Source of the DNA: Auricularia sp. M13
Lineage: Eukaryota > Basidiomycota > Agaricomycetes > Auriculariales > Auriculariaceae
Length of the DNA: 64,000 bases
Assembly: GCA_037042915.1 (NCBI GenBank)
Contig: CM073203.1
Span: 744,001-808,000 of the forward strand
Reading direction: 5' to 3'
Below are positions 44,912 through 55,942 of this stretch, piece after piece. The position numbers and the translations under genes are program-made. How positions within the stretch are numbered: the first letter of the stretch is position 1; each line of letters starts with the position of its first letter. The notes beneath the pieces were generated by a model that saw only the letters and a list, made by a program, of their open reading frames with translations, was not told the origin of the DNA and ran no database searches.

Positions 44912-45660
44912 TCAGTACGGGCTCTCGTCGACGAGGACATACTCTGGGCTCTGGTTAGCGCTCTGTGGCAGCTCTGGGCTCTGCGATGAATTACCTGGCT
45001 TTTGCGGATGATACTCGCCTGCATACGAAACTTCTTGTCAGCAAGGCCGTGACACGCGCGTCGACCTCCTCAGCACACCCTACTCACCCGGAGGGAGCGC
45101 CTTGAGCCTGGACTCGATGAACCGTATGTTGTCCTTGAAGCGCCCGAGCACCTGCTTGCCCAGCGCCTCCGCCATGTACCGGTACAGATGCATGGCCTCG
45201 CAGTAGTCGTCCCGAGCGCTGTCCTCGTCATCCAGCTCCTCGAATGCCCACCCGCGTATGCTCAGCGCGAACGGCGTCCAGAACGGCGAGTGCTCGTCCG
45301 ACACGAACCAGCGCGTTAGCCGCTCGATCACCTGGTTCGGGTCGTCGCGCAGGCACGCGCTGAGAGACTGGAACAGCGCGAGGTGGTTTCCGTCTTTGGA
45401 CTTGTCCAGCGCGACGACGACGGTGTCGTCGCTCGAGCTCGAGGTGGTCGACTTGGCGTCCCTGTAAAAAGCAAAACGTCAGCGATTCGCGCCTGGCTCG
45501 CCGGTATAAGCGCACATTGATGCTCGGATGTGCTGCAAAGAGAGAGAGAGTAGTAGAGTATGTGCGCGCGAAGGGGTAATAATGTGGGCAGGTTCTGCGA
45601 ACGGCGGTCTGGGTCTGCTTTGCCGACATTCTTGTACGTGTGCACACGCTCCTGCCTCAT
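44912..45660 (-). CDS. Conserved hypothetical protein, helical
   Basis: Three exons are proposed: a short first exon (MRQERVHT, start 45660), spliced to DAKSTTSSSSDDTVVVALDK at 45461, then LSACLRDDPNQVIERLTRWF, FALSIRGWAFEELDDEDSAR, EALGKQVLGRFKDNIRFIES, and a last exon ending VLVDESPY at 44912. About 165 residues, acidic and helical, with a low-complexity serine run near the N-terminus and no signal peptide. I do not recognise the family. The splice phases fit, but the first exon is the least certain part. It lies 208 bp upstream of the lipase on the same strand. Confidence 0.6.
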
Positions 45661-46094
45661 GGGCCGCTCGTTCTCGTATGTTCCGCGCGTCGCGTGCGAG
45701 CGCGGCGGCCTCGTTCCATGCTGTCTATCCCTGGGATGCCTCGCACTATCGCTTCTATCACGCGCTCGTGGTACACTAGTGGCTGTCCTTCTGCTGGCAT
45801 GACCGTTTGCAATCCAATTCAGTACACGCCCCGAGTCGAAGTTTCCAGCGCACAGGCGCAGTCCAGACGACGTCCCAAGCCGAATCTACAGTTCTAGTAT
45901 CCGTTCCGTATCCAACTACAGTATGCATTCCACGAATCTCGAATCGCAGTCTTGTTTTTCTCAAGCAGGAGGCGCGGTCGGCACCTGCCAGTGGCACGAA
46001 GCACATATGCGCTTCCTGTCAGCATGCAGATCACCTCACCGCGAGCCCGAGTCTGAACGCCGCACCATCTGATACATAACTGGTCATCCACATG
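45661..46094. other. Intergenic gap
   Basis: 434 bp between two same-strand genes. The adjoining region just below 45660 holds an (AG)n run near 45538-45551, inside the first intron of the preceding gene. No gene seen. Confidence 0.5.
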
Positions 46095-47217
46095 TCAGCC
46101 TCTCTCTTCTGATTCGGACAGCAGGGGATGATTGAACGCACCCCCGCAGAATTGCATGAAACGATTGAGGTTGCGCTCCCGCGCGTCGCTGACGTCGGGT
46201 AGCTGGTACTCGACGACCAGCTGCTTTGCCCTCTCCCCTACAAAGTAGGCCAGCAAGTCCACGCCGGCACTGGTCAGTCACCGGCCGCCTTCGAGGATAG
46301 CGAAAAGCTCACCATCCATGGCGAACAGCTCGGCGAGGTCGCGTGGGAACTGCGCGCTCACCTGGCCCGCGTTCGTCACGAGTGGGTGCAGCGGCTCGTG
46401 CATGTTGCTGTACCGCAACAGCGCATTTGCACGGCGCGCCTCGCTGCCAGCGCCAATCAAGTATATCAGCGAACTCGGGAAAGGGGGTGCGCGAATCGGA
46501 CGTACGAGTTGTGCAGCGAGCGCTGCACCTCCTCGAGCTGCGCGCGGTGCTCGTGCAGCTGCTCCTGCAACGCCGTCGGCAGGTGCTCCTCGAGCTCCAG
46601 CGCGACGAGGCGCTCGACCTCTTCGGCGAAGACGCTATCGATCGCTTCGTCGACTGCGTAGGGAATTTCATCACCATTAAACTCTGTCTGCGTGCACAAG
46701 GAATGGAACGCCGTACCCTTTTGCCGCATAAAATCGGCCAGTTGATTCTGGAGGACGTCTTTCAGGAGATCTGCCGCCAATTCAATGAGCGTTCAAATAT
46801 CCCCAGTCGCATGAAAATTTGCCTTTGACTTCCGCCAAAGCATCATCGTAGCGTTTATCCTGCTGGCGCATGTGCCGCTTCAGACTGATAATGCGACTCA
46901 GTGAAAGGGATACAATTTTCAGCTGATGATTATCTCACCTTTTGATCTGGTCCTGCGTCTCGATCTGCGGCGCGATGGCCGCCACACGCGACGTGTGCTC
47001 TCCGAGCGTATCGAACGTCATCTGCGCACGCAGAGCTAAGACCTGAGAACCGCGGCCGTGCAGACTGCCACCAGTATATGCGCACCCCAAGCGACTGCAG
47101 CGCGTTCTTCATATTCGACAGCAGCTCGTTGACCGTCTCGAGCTCGGCGGACGGCCCGGCGACCGTCGTCGCGGTGCCGTAGGTCGAGAGCGGCGAGCCG
47201 GGAATCGACTGAGACAT
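46095..47217 (-). CDS. Conserved hypothetical coiled-coil protein
   Basis: Starts MSQSIPGSPLSTYGTATTVA (47217), then ELETVNELLSNMKNALQSLG, spliced to LALRAQMTFDTLGEHTSRV and IAPQIETQDQIK. Later exons read AADLLKDVLQNQLADFMRQK, EEVERLVALELEEHLPTALQ, EARRANALLRYSNMHEPLHP and FVGERAKQLVVEYQLPDVSD, ending LLSESEERG at 46095. About 290 residues, rich in Leu, Glu and Gln, with predicted coiled coils in the N-terminal and middle parts and no signal or membrane segment. Family not recognised; it looks like a cytosolic or nuclear scaffold. Confidence 0.65.
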
Positions 47218-47570
47218 TATCTGTGAGGGAGGGGTGGCTGGGTTGGGTGACTACTAGTAGAGGGCACTGGCAGACGATCGCGGGTTTTGAAGCCTGGAGA
47301 ATCGACGGCGCGTGTGCTGGCGGCAGGCCGAACACGTTGTCCGCGCGTGCCTATGCGCTGACCTGCTTCATGCGGCAATGCAGACGCCGTGCGTTCATTG
47401 CCCCCGATTGTAGAGATTGCGCTTGGTTACTGTAACCGTTTCAAAAGACAGCTACATTAGCGGATGAAGTCCGTGAGATCAAGTATGCACACCGATTCTG
47501 ATGATTTTGCAACGAAATACATTGTAAGTACATTCTGTGACACCCAAAGCCACCAGCCTACATTATGGTT
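47218..47570. other. Intergenic gap
   Basis: 353 bp upstream of the coiled-coil protein gene and downstream of the F-box/LRR gene. No gene seen. Confidence 0.5.
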
Positions 47571-49097
47571 TCAACCGTGACCGAACCGATGAACAACTGA
47601 AGTTAAATGCACAGTCCCGCGGCCACGACGGGAAGCAGTATGCTGTCCCACGAAAAAAGGCACGCTCTCAACATTAAAGTCTGTAATCTCCTCAATTTCG
47701 GCAAAAGGGACAGCAGCGCGTATGCGATTCAGGATAGGCTGCAGCAACGGTGCTTTGGTAGCCTGCTGAACCTGGGATATATGCAGCCGCTTAAGCGCTA
47801 TGCTCTGTGTCGTCGTCGAGGACGAAGCTCCTTTCAGTGGGAGGCACGCGTTCTCGATGAAGCGCGCAAACGTCTCTGCAGCGTCGCCGTGGAAAGAACA
47901 CATGTTGAACGCCAAGTCCTCGATGGATAACCGGCCGTCGCGGTCACCCCAGGCCTTAAAGAAGCCTTGCTTCATGGTTGTCGCCTCGAAGTGTAGTCTG
48001 CGCAGACTCGGCGCCGCCCCGATGACATCAGTGACAAACTCATCTGACACCCACGACCGCTGGACTGTGATGTGTTCGAGAGCAGGGGCCGCGTGTTGGA
48101 AGAAGATACGCATGTCCTGTCTAAGACGATGGAAAGGGTATTCTCCCCAAAGCGCCAGTCCATCGTATCTCATCACAAGCGTCCGTAGCGAACCGAGCTG
48201 TAGATGAGCGCGGTAGAAGATGGTTTGAGGTGACCAAAATGGCGTTCGCAGTGCAAGCGTATGGAGATGCGGAAGTGTCGGCATGTTTCTACCGTCGAAC
48301 GCGCCGTCCTCGTCATTGAGGACAAAATAACAGTCGTTCCGCTCCGCCTGCTCGATGACCAGCCTTCGCAGGTTTGGCCACCATGTCCCGAAGGCGACCA
48401 GATCCTCGTGGGAGAATATGCAGCGGACGAGCGTGACGGATTCGAGTTTATCCCAGAGCGAGCAGTCGAACCATGTCAACGAAACGTCTACCAGGGTGAC
48501 CTCAACGAGTTGCGGGGCGCCGGTGAACAGTGTTCGAGGCAGAGTCCTGATGCGATTATCCAGATTTTTGAGGCAGTCATGGACGCTAAGATACTGGAGA
48601 AGCGGCACGTCTTGTTTTAGATGGGCGAAGAGGCAGCTGCGCGAAACCAAGAGCGTCTTGTCCGTCCGTATCGCAAGACGCTGGGCGCGCGGCAGTATGA
48701 CCTGCAGCACACGCAACAAGGTTTGCTGCTGGTCTGTCACAGTTCCTGGAGCCTGATCAACATAAATGTGTAAAGGAGCCCCAGCCGAGCGGCGGAGGAC
48801 CAAGACAAGATACTGTAGCTGCGATTGGAATGCCTGAGAAGCCGGTGCGAAAGACAGGTAGACCCGGCGCCAGACAGCCGCGATGGAGAGAATGCGTTTC
48901 CTCCAATCCTTACAGACAGAAGCGAGTCCAAATGGCGGTAACTCCAACGCATGGCGGGCTGAGGGACCAGCAAACATTTGCTCCTCGACTTGAGCGGCAG
49001 GTTGGAGTCCATCTGGGACTACGAGGTCCAAGATTCGAATTATGAGCTCTATCGGCAGCGCATGAAACGAGGCACCGCTGTCGGCCGTCTGCGCCAT
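47571..49097 (-). CDS. F-box/LRR-like protein
   Basis: Single exon of 508 residues, unlike its intron-rich neighbours. The ATG at 49097-49095 (MAQTADSG) is chosen; the frame opens earlier only with TTG. The F-box is FHALPIELIIRILDLVVPDG, followed by FGLASVCKDWRKRILSIAAV. The rest shows leucine-rich-type strands (APQLVEVTLVDVSLTWFD, WPNLRRLVIEQAERND, LPHLHTLALRTPFW, APALEHITVQRSWVSDEF, APSLRRLHFEATTM). Probably an SCF adaptor of the family greatly expanded in Agaricomycetes; target unknown. Divergent from the G-patch gene across 149 bp. Confidence 0.87.
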   Translation of the reverse strand: MAQTADSGASFHALPIELIIRILDLVVPDGLQPAAQVEEQMFAGPSARHALELPPFGLASVCKDWRKRILSIAAVWRRVYLSFAPASQAFQSQLQYLVLVLRRSAGAPLHIYVDQAPGTVTDQQQTLLRVLQVILPRAQRLAIRTDKTLLVSRSCLFAHLKQDVPLLQYLSVHDCLKNLDNRIRTLPRTLFTGAPQLVEVTLVDVSLTWFDCSLWDKLESVTLVRCIFSHEDLVAFGTWWPNLRRLVIEQAERNDCYFVLNDEDGAFDGRNMPTLPHLHTLALRTPFWSPQTIFYRAHLQLGSLRTLVMRYDGLALWGEYPFHRLRQDMRIFFQHAAPALEHITVQRSWVSDEFVTDVIGAAPSLRRLHFEATTMKQGFFKAWGDRDGRLSIEDLAFNMCSFHGDAAETFARFIENACLPLKGASSSTTTQSIALKRLHISQVQQATKAPLLQPILNRIRAAVPFAEIEEITDFNVESVPFFVGQHTASRRGRGTVHLTSVVHRFGHG

Positions 49098-49246
49098 AGG
49101 TAATCCGATGTAGACGCAGCGCCTACTGCTTACCTGACGCTCTGCGTCCAAACTTGGTGGCAGGAGGCAAGGGGCGCCTGACGGCTTTTTCCGGCAACGC
49201 GGCGGCTGTCAAATTTCTCCTCGTCCGCTTCTCTGCACAGTGAGCA

Positions 49247-50521
49247 ATGGGACTGGCGCAGCGCAAGGTGAAGCAGCGGATTGGACCTGACCCGCGCAAT
49301 CTGTCGTGGGGAGATGGTATGCTCAACCTAGCTTCCGGTGGCCCCAGAACTGACCCAAATTGTAGATGCCGCACGCTTCGGTCAGGCATACCTCGAGAAG
49401 CTTGGCTGGTCGTCGGGAAGTGGGCTCGGCGCGGACGGCGAGGGCAGGACGTCTCATATCACCGTCAAGCAAAAGCTCAATTTGCTCGGCATCGGCGGCG
49501 ACAGCGCTGGCATGAACGGCGACCCGCTCGTCGCGTGGAAGCAGGGCAAGGACTTTGAGAGCGTCCTCGCGAAGCTCAACGGTACATCGACCCCGGCGGA
49601 GTCTTCTCCTGCGCCCGCTGGCTTCGTGAGCGCGAGTACTAGCGCGAAGAAGCGCAAAATGGACAGCGACGACGAGGACGACGACCGCGCGGAGCGAAAG
49701 CGCGCCAAGTCCCGCTCGAGCAGCGTCGACGCCGACAAGAGCGACAAGAAGAGGCGCAAGGAAGAGAAAAGGAGACGCAAGGAAGAAGAGGCCGCGTCTG
49801 CCGCTGCCACACCCCCGCCGCCGACGCCCGTGTCTGGCTCTGCAACACCAGTCACAATTCCGCGACACAGATCGTGCGTTGTCTTACGTCTATGGAACAC
49901 TGAAATTTGATCATATTTTGTAGGCATCGTTCCAAATTCATTGCCTCCAAACGTATGGCTAACATGGACGCCGCCGCCATGGCTCAAATCCTCGGCATTG
50001 CGCCCTCTGAAGCTGCCACACCGACGCCCGGCGCTTCGACACCAGCCGCTGTACCTGAGCCTGAGCCAACACCTAGTCACGTCTCCGGGATCGACGATGG
50101 TTTAATCAAGACGTCCACGAAAAGCGTAGCGGATTACTTCAAGGAGAAGTTGGAAGCCAAGATGCGCGCAGCCGGCGGTTCTGCCAGTACAACCCCCACT
50201 CCTGCTGTCGACTCACCCGGGGATGCTCCTTTGGATGCAGCGGTGCAAGATGATAATGCTGTGGCCGCTGACGAGCAAGAGGAGAAGCGGCGCCGGAAGA
50301 AGGAAAAGAAGGAGCGGAAGGAGTCTGGTAGTCGGGACGCGGTAGATGAGGACGAGGCCAAGAGGCGCCGGAAGCAGGAGAAAAAGGCGAGGAAGGAACT
50401 GGAACGGAATGAGTCGGGTGTTGATGAGGCTAGGGACGGGGGCGATGAAGAAGAGCGGCGAAAGCTTGACAAAAAGGCAAAGAAGGAAAAGAAAAGAAAG
50501 GAGCGTCAAGGGGACGCATAG
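49247..50521 (+). CDS. PXR1: G-patch protein of the PXR1/GNO1/PINX1 type
   Basis: Nucleolar protein of the PXR1 family, known for rRNA and snoRNA maturation and for telomerase inhibition. It starts MGLAQRKVKQRIGPDPRNLS (49247), then after an intron ARFGQAYLEKLGWSSGSGLG, the G-patch, with ITVKQKLNLLGIG following. A long basic/acidic low-complexity part comes next (KKRKMDSDDEDDDRAERKRA), an intron, the conserved KFIASKRMANMDAAAMAQIL, and a Lys/Arg/Glu-rich tail to 50521 typical of the nucleolar class. About 385 residues, close to the fungal norm. Confidence 0.9.
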
Positions 50522-50708
50522 AGCCTGTGGTCCTGCCATGCTCACTTTATCGTTGGCCAGGTGCCTCGCGTGTTGCTTGCAGCGGTAGTATGCATGTAAT
50601 ATGCTAACACGCTGTTGATGCGACGTCACGGCCCGGCGGCGGTTCGACCGCTCAACACATCTTGTCCGGTTCCATGTCCTGCCTTCCGCTGTTGGTTTCT
50701 TCTGCTTC

Positions 50709-51581
50709 ATGACACCCCCGGCAAAACAGAACCCATTTGACGACTTGCCTATCGAACTCAAATGTGCAATCCTAGAGCATGCAGCTGTTTGCGGCATCAA
50801 ATCTGGCCAGGTTGCGTGGCCGGCGTCGCTCTGCCTGGTGACGGCCATAGTTTACCGCTTTATACGACCTATCCTCTACCACACCTTCATCGCCACAAAC
50901 CAAATGTCTTACGAGCTGGAACAAGTCGCTGCCTCGACAAGTAAAGTTGAGGCGTATGGAGACGTGCGGCGCCTCTTCCTCATCGGCGGTTATCGAGCCT
51001 TTCGCCCCATGCCCGAGCCACTATGGCGCGCTTTTAACCCAGGCTGCATTGTCGCGATAACCGCACAATCTCTATGCTACCTTCAATTCAGCAGCTCGTC
51101 TTCTTTCCGGCCGCGCGAGACGTAAGTACTTCGGGGACGAACTCTTGGATTTGTCAGGAACAACCGATCCGGGCGTCGCTCGGTCTGTTACCCATGTCCT
51201 CGACCTATTTCCCTAGTTTTTGCCTTCGCATAACCACCCCGCCGGCACGCGAATTCATACCATTCTCGCTGCTCTCCCGGCCGTCACACACCTTGCGCTG
51301 GTCATGCATGCAAAGGCACGGACGCCGGACTTTGGCGCACGAATGAAAAGGGATTCGATCTGGCGTTTCTTCGAGTCGCTGTTAAAACCGTGCTTCAGGA
51401 GAAAAGGCTCCAGATGCTTGTCGTGGATGTCGCGCTCATGACCGAGATCGAACAACTGGAAACGCAGCATCTCGTCGCCGAGGTAGCGGCCGAGGACGAC
51501 CTCCGGATCCTCGTCGATGTCCGCGACCGTGGGACTGTGTGGCGCTGGGGAGGGGATTGGCTCACCAGTAGAGGCGTTTAA
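50709..51581 (+). pseudogene. Damaged F-box-like gene
   Basis: The first frame reads FDDLPIELKCAILEHAAVC, a typical F-box-like start, and YGDVRRLFLIGGYRAF. The sequence then continues in other frames: YFGDELLDLSGTTDPGVARS, VTHVLDLFP, an in-frame TAG, then TILAALPAVTHLALVMH, a frame change, AFLRVAVKTVLQEKRLQMLV and VVDVALMTEIEQLE. Some changes could be introns (GTAAG occurs at 51122), but the TAG lies in otherwise conserved-looking sequence and no good splice pair spans it. It may instead be a real gene with an unusual 42-bp intron. Confidence 0.45.
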
Positions 51582-52143
51582 GTCGGCGCTGAATCGATCC
51601 TGGACCGAGGAGCGACCAAGCTTGCCCTGATGATTGCTTTCTTTTATGATACACAACGCGCAAACCCAACGCATAAGTTTCGTGCTACAGAAGTATCGCC
51701 AAAGTCGTGCCGAACGTCGTTGCGCTGTTCGTGATAAAGCGCGGGAGTCAATGCAAGCCAGCACCTGGCGCACGAATGGTTAGAACCCAATAAAGGGAGG
51801 GCAAAAAAGGAACACACCAGTGGACAGGAATTCAGAAGAGCCGCCATTTCAAGTCAACCACAGAAGATAGTCTGTGCAGCGATGTGTCTACCGAAGACGG
51901 ACTGCCGTGGCTTATCGGTCATCGTCGAATTAATAGCAACGGCGATGAGGACGAGCACGGCCAGGCAAGCGACGAACATCGGGACGGCACGCGAACTCCT
52001 GGACCGCTGAAGGGCACCATACTTAAGGTCGCGCAAGACGGCACATGGGCCTTGTCACATCGTTTTGGTCTTGACCCGATGATGGTTAGTGATGATGACT
52101 TCGATGAGGCATCAGACGCCGACGGTCCGCCCGCCGAAGTCAC
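51582..52143. other. Intergenic region
   Basis: Frames exist on both strands, including a minus-strand piece with a hydrophobic run (FVACLAVLVLIAVAI, near 51950), but it opens with TTG and has no family support. No gene called. Confidence 0.45.
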
Positions 52144-53353
52144 TCAGCTTCTTGCTGCGATGACCTGGCACTTCGTTTCGACCAGTGCCACCAAAGCGTC
52201 GTTGAGCGGCGTGGGTAGCCTGTGCTTCCTACCCAAACTGGAGACATAACCGTTCAGGTGTTCAAGCTCGGTGTAGGGCCCAGATGAAGCCATATCTGGC
52301 GGTTCCCGATGCGCCAGCCGAAGAACGTCGGAGAGCGTGGACGACGTGTTGTCTTTCGTGACAGAAAGCACCTCGAGCGTCGTCTGTAGGAGCATTTGAT
52401 GCGATAGGGGATGAGTTGTTGATAATGCGGTCGGCGGGACGGATGGGGTCCCTTCGGCGAGCTCGACAGCAAATACCGCCGCCGCTTCGCTCAGCACCGC
52501 AGCAAGAAAGTCCCTCGCGGATGGCGCGAGAAGAGCGCTATTCTTCTCGCCAATAAGTGCCGTCGCTGCGTTGACAGCGCAGTTGACAGCGAGCTTGGCG
52601 AGCGCGCCATGCAACCATTCTTGGTAGCTGGTAAACGTTACTCCAAGCTGTTGGCAGGCCTGCAATGCGCCCTTGAGTTCGTCAAGTGGGCCTGGGTTTC
52701 CTTCGAGCGCGGCCTACACGGGCCCATGAAGGTTAGCGAGAACTAGCCAAATGAGCTGTACCGTCATGCACCATTGGATGTGGCCAGACGCTGCAAACGA
52801 TTCTTCCTGCGCCAACATGCCTCCAGGCGCCATGACACGACTCCGTCACGTCGGCCTGCGAGACTTTGTGCACTCCATGGGAAGTATGGCCTACTATCAA
52901 CGAAGGGCAATTGTCGCTCGGAAACATGCCTTGCGTCACAAGAGACAGAACCGAAGGCAGGCCGTTGCAAAGAATGAACAGCGTCGACGCGCGTGAGAGC
53001 CTGCTCTTCAGTTGCTCGAGGGACGGGACCACATGCTGGGCTTTGGTCGTGACAATGAGCGCATCAATCGGTGCATCGCTGTTGCGCGCGTTACTGGCCG
53101 CCTGTTGTGGCCATTCAAGCTCGAACCCAGGCTCTGTGATAGGAGCAGATGTGCCAGGCGGGGTAATCGTGATAGAACAGGTAGCAGTTGGCGCAAATGG
53201 TGGAGGTTTGCGTCGGTGCAGTACGAGAGAATGCGCGGTGGATCGTTTCAGATGAAAAGCAAGCAGCGATCCAATCGAGCCGGCTAGACGCCATTAATTC
53301 CGGCACAAGGGGGAATAAGACAGCTGCGTACGACCCACAACATGAATTTTCAT
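52144..53353 (-). CDS. Ketopantoate reductase-like protein (ApbA/PanE family)
   Basis: NADPH-dependent reductase of the ApbA/PanE family, whose best-known member makes pantoate for coenzyme A. It starts MKIHVV (53353), spliced across 51 bp to AGSIGSLLAFHLKR, forming the nucleotide-binding loop. IDALIVTTKAQHVVPSLEQL and LFILCNGLPSVLSLVTQGMF follow. After a second intron the C-terminal domain reads FTSYQEWLHGALAKLAVNCA and VNAATALIGEKNSALL, where Lys and Asn are the usual catalytic and substrate contacts. It ends VETKCQVIAARS at 52144. About 365 residues. Fungi have several such paralogues, so the true substrate may differ from ketopantoate. Confidence 0.85.
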
Positions 53354-53557
53354 CGCAGCGCAAGATTCACGTGACCTGACACGTCGCGGAGGGCGGAGAG
53401 GCGGAGAGCAAAGCGCGGAAAAAGCCGCCGCGGTCACCACTCGATTCAACCAAACGAATGTTCACATGGAGATCAATATGGCTTCAATTTCTTGAGGGAT
53501 GTACACCGTCATTATGTATACATGCTTGTTTTTGGACAAGTGAATAATCGGACTGAG

Positions 53558-55291
53558 CTACGACTTCGACTTGTTCCAGGTGAGGTACTCGCCAGGGAAC
53601 CATTTCGGTTGATTCCATTGCTGCTTGCGAATTTCTGCAACAATCATTCCGGAGACTGCTTCCGCGCTGTGCATAAAGTGAGTACTGTATCTCGAAATGA
53701 AACCGGATAGTCCCCATACCATGAGGCGGCTCGTGTCATCCCATGTCCAGTGTAGCCGGCAGAGATGTACTGCCCGGCGTATTGTTCGCGGCTTCCGCCC
53801 TCTGTGAGAACAGGGCCGACCTGCGCGAAGGTAAATCGAGGATAGATATAATGTTTGCGGTTGGACCTACAAAGGGATCGCCGGTCCTTGTAAAGCCCAT
53901 GATTCCAGTCTGAGGTGAGAGTTGTCAGTGGAAGAATAGGCATACACTAAGTCTACATACCCATTCCATGTCTGGCTGCTTGCCGCGCTCGAACGAGCGC
54001 GGGCAGACACTCGGGAGGAACTTACGCAGAACATCGCCAACGGTGTCGTCCAAGTGGGCATCGTCCGTGACGTACATCTCGTAGTTTTTCGCAACTTCGC
54101 GCCCACCGCCCAACACGACGAGAGGCGCCTCGTTGGGGGATTGTGTTGGTCGAGGAAACCAATACTCGAACCCGTCGTTTCCGGTGTAAGATTCCTTGGA
54201 GACCAATGGAGCAGACGCACGAGTTGCAATAACTTGGCCGCGGACAGGGATTATTCCGCTTGGGCCAGTCAACTGTGGTAGGAGGTGGGCTGCATAGCCG
54301 TTGGTGGCATGGAGAACGTAGGTCGTGCGGACTGGTCCACGCGGGGTCTGAACGGCCCAGCCTGAGCCTGAGCGGGTTATCGAAGTTACAGGCGTTCGGG
54401 TGTGGAGTTTGACGCTCGTGGAAGGCAGAGCTTGAGCAAGCTTGAAGAGCCGAGTAACGTATTTGATTGGCCATACATTATGGGCGGGCAGCCGAGCAGC
54501 AGGGTAGTTGATGCCGTACACCTAGAAGCGGTAAATATTTTCGTCCAGGGTAAGAAACCGTGTTGACGGACCCGATTCATCTCGTCGCGAGAAACCCAGT
54601 GCACGCTGCTAATGTCGTGACCAGCTGCACGAGCAGCGTCGTAGCGAGCTCGTGCATCAGACTCCTCTTCAGGGGAAAAGAACAGAACGAGTCTCCCGCC
54701 TTCTACAAGATCGATGTCGTCCTTCCAACTCTGGGCAGCGACGAGCGAGGTGACCGAATCGATGGTGTGCTGCTCAAGAGCACATTCAAGAAGCCCCCGC
54801 TGCGCCGACACGCCTTTGGAAAAGGAGAAGAAATCGTGGCTTGTGAGATGACCACCGTTTCTTCCTAGGAAATGTCATTTTAATCGCTGACATGTCACAG
54901 GATCGTCAAGGACGTACCCGTTGCTCCCGAACCTGTCTTGAACTCGTATCACGCACATCTGCAGCCCGGGCAACTACTCACAAAAGTCGCGGGCTTCGAG
55001 CACCACAATTCTGGACGCCTTCGAGTCTCCCTGCAGTTTCTTGGCCAGATGATACGCCGCGGATACGCCAGTGATGCCGGAGCCCACGATAACTATGTCA
55101 GCGTCGGTCGTGAGCGACCCAGTGCTTCCTTCTGCGGCTAGTGGGTTGGCGTCCGGGGAAGAGTCAAGCCAGAATGATTTCGTTGGGTTAGCTACTGGGA
55201 GTGACGTCCGCTTGCGCTGGGCTGCTGGCTGGAATGACTCGAAAAATCGCTCGAAGTCGCCGTGCACGTTCAGCGGGATTGGAAGGGCCAT
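53558..55291 (-). CDS. FAD-dependent oxidoreductase (DAO superfamily)
   Basis: Starts MALPIPLNVHGDFERFFESF (55291), with the FAD motif DADIVIVGSGITGVSAAYHL, then VVLEARDFC, spliced to RNGGHLTSHDFFSFSKG. Further landmarks are HDISSVHWVSRDEMNR, YGINYPAARLPAHNVWP, YVLHATNGYAAHLLPQL, GIIPVRGQVIATRAS, GNDGFEYWFPRPTQSPN, VVLGGGREVAKNYE and the C-terminal ISAGYTGHGMTR with AEAVSGMIVAEIRKQQW. It ends WNKSKS at 53558. About 510 residues. Members of this group oxidise amines or amino acids; this one resembles gamma-glutamylputrescine-oxidase-like proteins in layout, with the substrate unproven. It is distinct from the D-amino-acid oxidase at 24379-25730. Confidence 0.87.
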
Positions 55292-55942
55292 GATCGCTGC
55301 TCTAGGCTCTGTATCCGAGTATAGCTCCTACAAAATGCTCTGGAAGCTGGACGACGTGCTCCTGGAGCAAGCCAAGTGGCCATTGGCACGGTGGCCTGGA
55401 CTTGTTGACGGCAGCACGGGGAGTTCGGGCCGCAACTGCCGGCGCATCCCTGACCGTTTGTCCCCGTTGACAAACATTGGATTTCACCCTCGATTCGCTG
55501 ACCATGCACGATGCTGACGAATTGGCATGCTTATTTTGCTGGGGGTTGCATTTCTGGTCGTCCTGTCTGGTCTGTCACGGGGAATAGTAGCACGGCAGGG
55601 TACGGCGTCCCCGACACGGCCAGGCACAGGACTTCATACAAATATGGTCTCCGCCGAATATTGAGAACGCCCCCTTGTAATGTAGCAGGAGAATCTGAAC
55701 CCTATGCCGTAGTTGGTGCACAACAACATTGTGCATCTCCCCCGTGTTTCGGCTTCGATGAATGCTGCGGGATGCTTGTCTGTGGCTCGGTTCTGCACGT
55801 CTGAAATCGTGATTATTTCGCCATGCCCGATCGCCGTGACAGGCGCTTCAGCTTGCGGCCTCCCGGGCAATTATAGCACGTGGTGTAGGTATATAAGTTG
55901 CTGCGTAGAGCGTCTGCCCTCAGAATCCGCGCCGTTACTACA
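55292..55942. other. Intergenic region with TATA box of the aspartic protease
   Basis: 650 bp between divergent genes. TATATAAG at about 55889-55896 lies some 50 bp before the protease start. No gene seen. Confidence 0.6.

Noticed and set aside
51854-52036. Short minus-strand frame with a hydrophobic segment
   Set aside because: Starts with TTG, has no splice partner and no family support.
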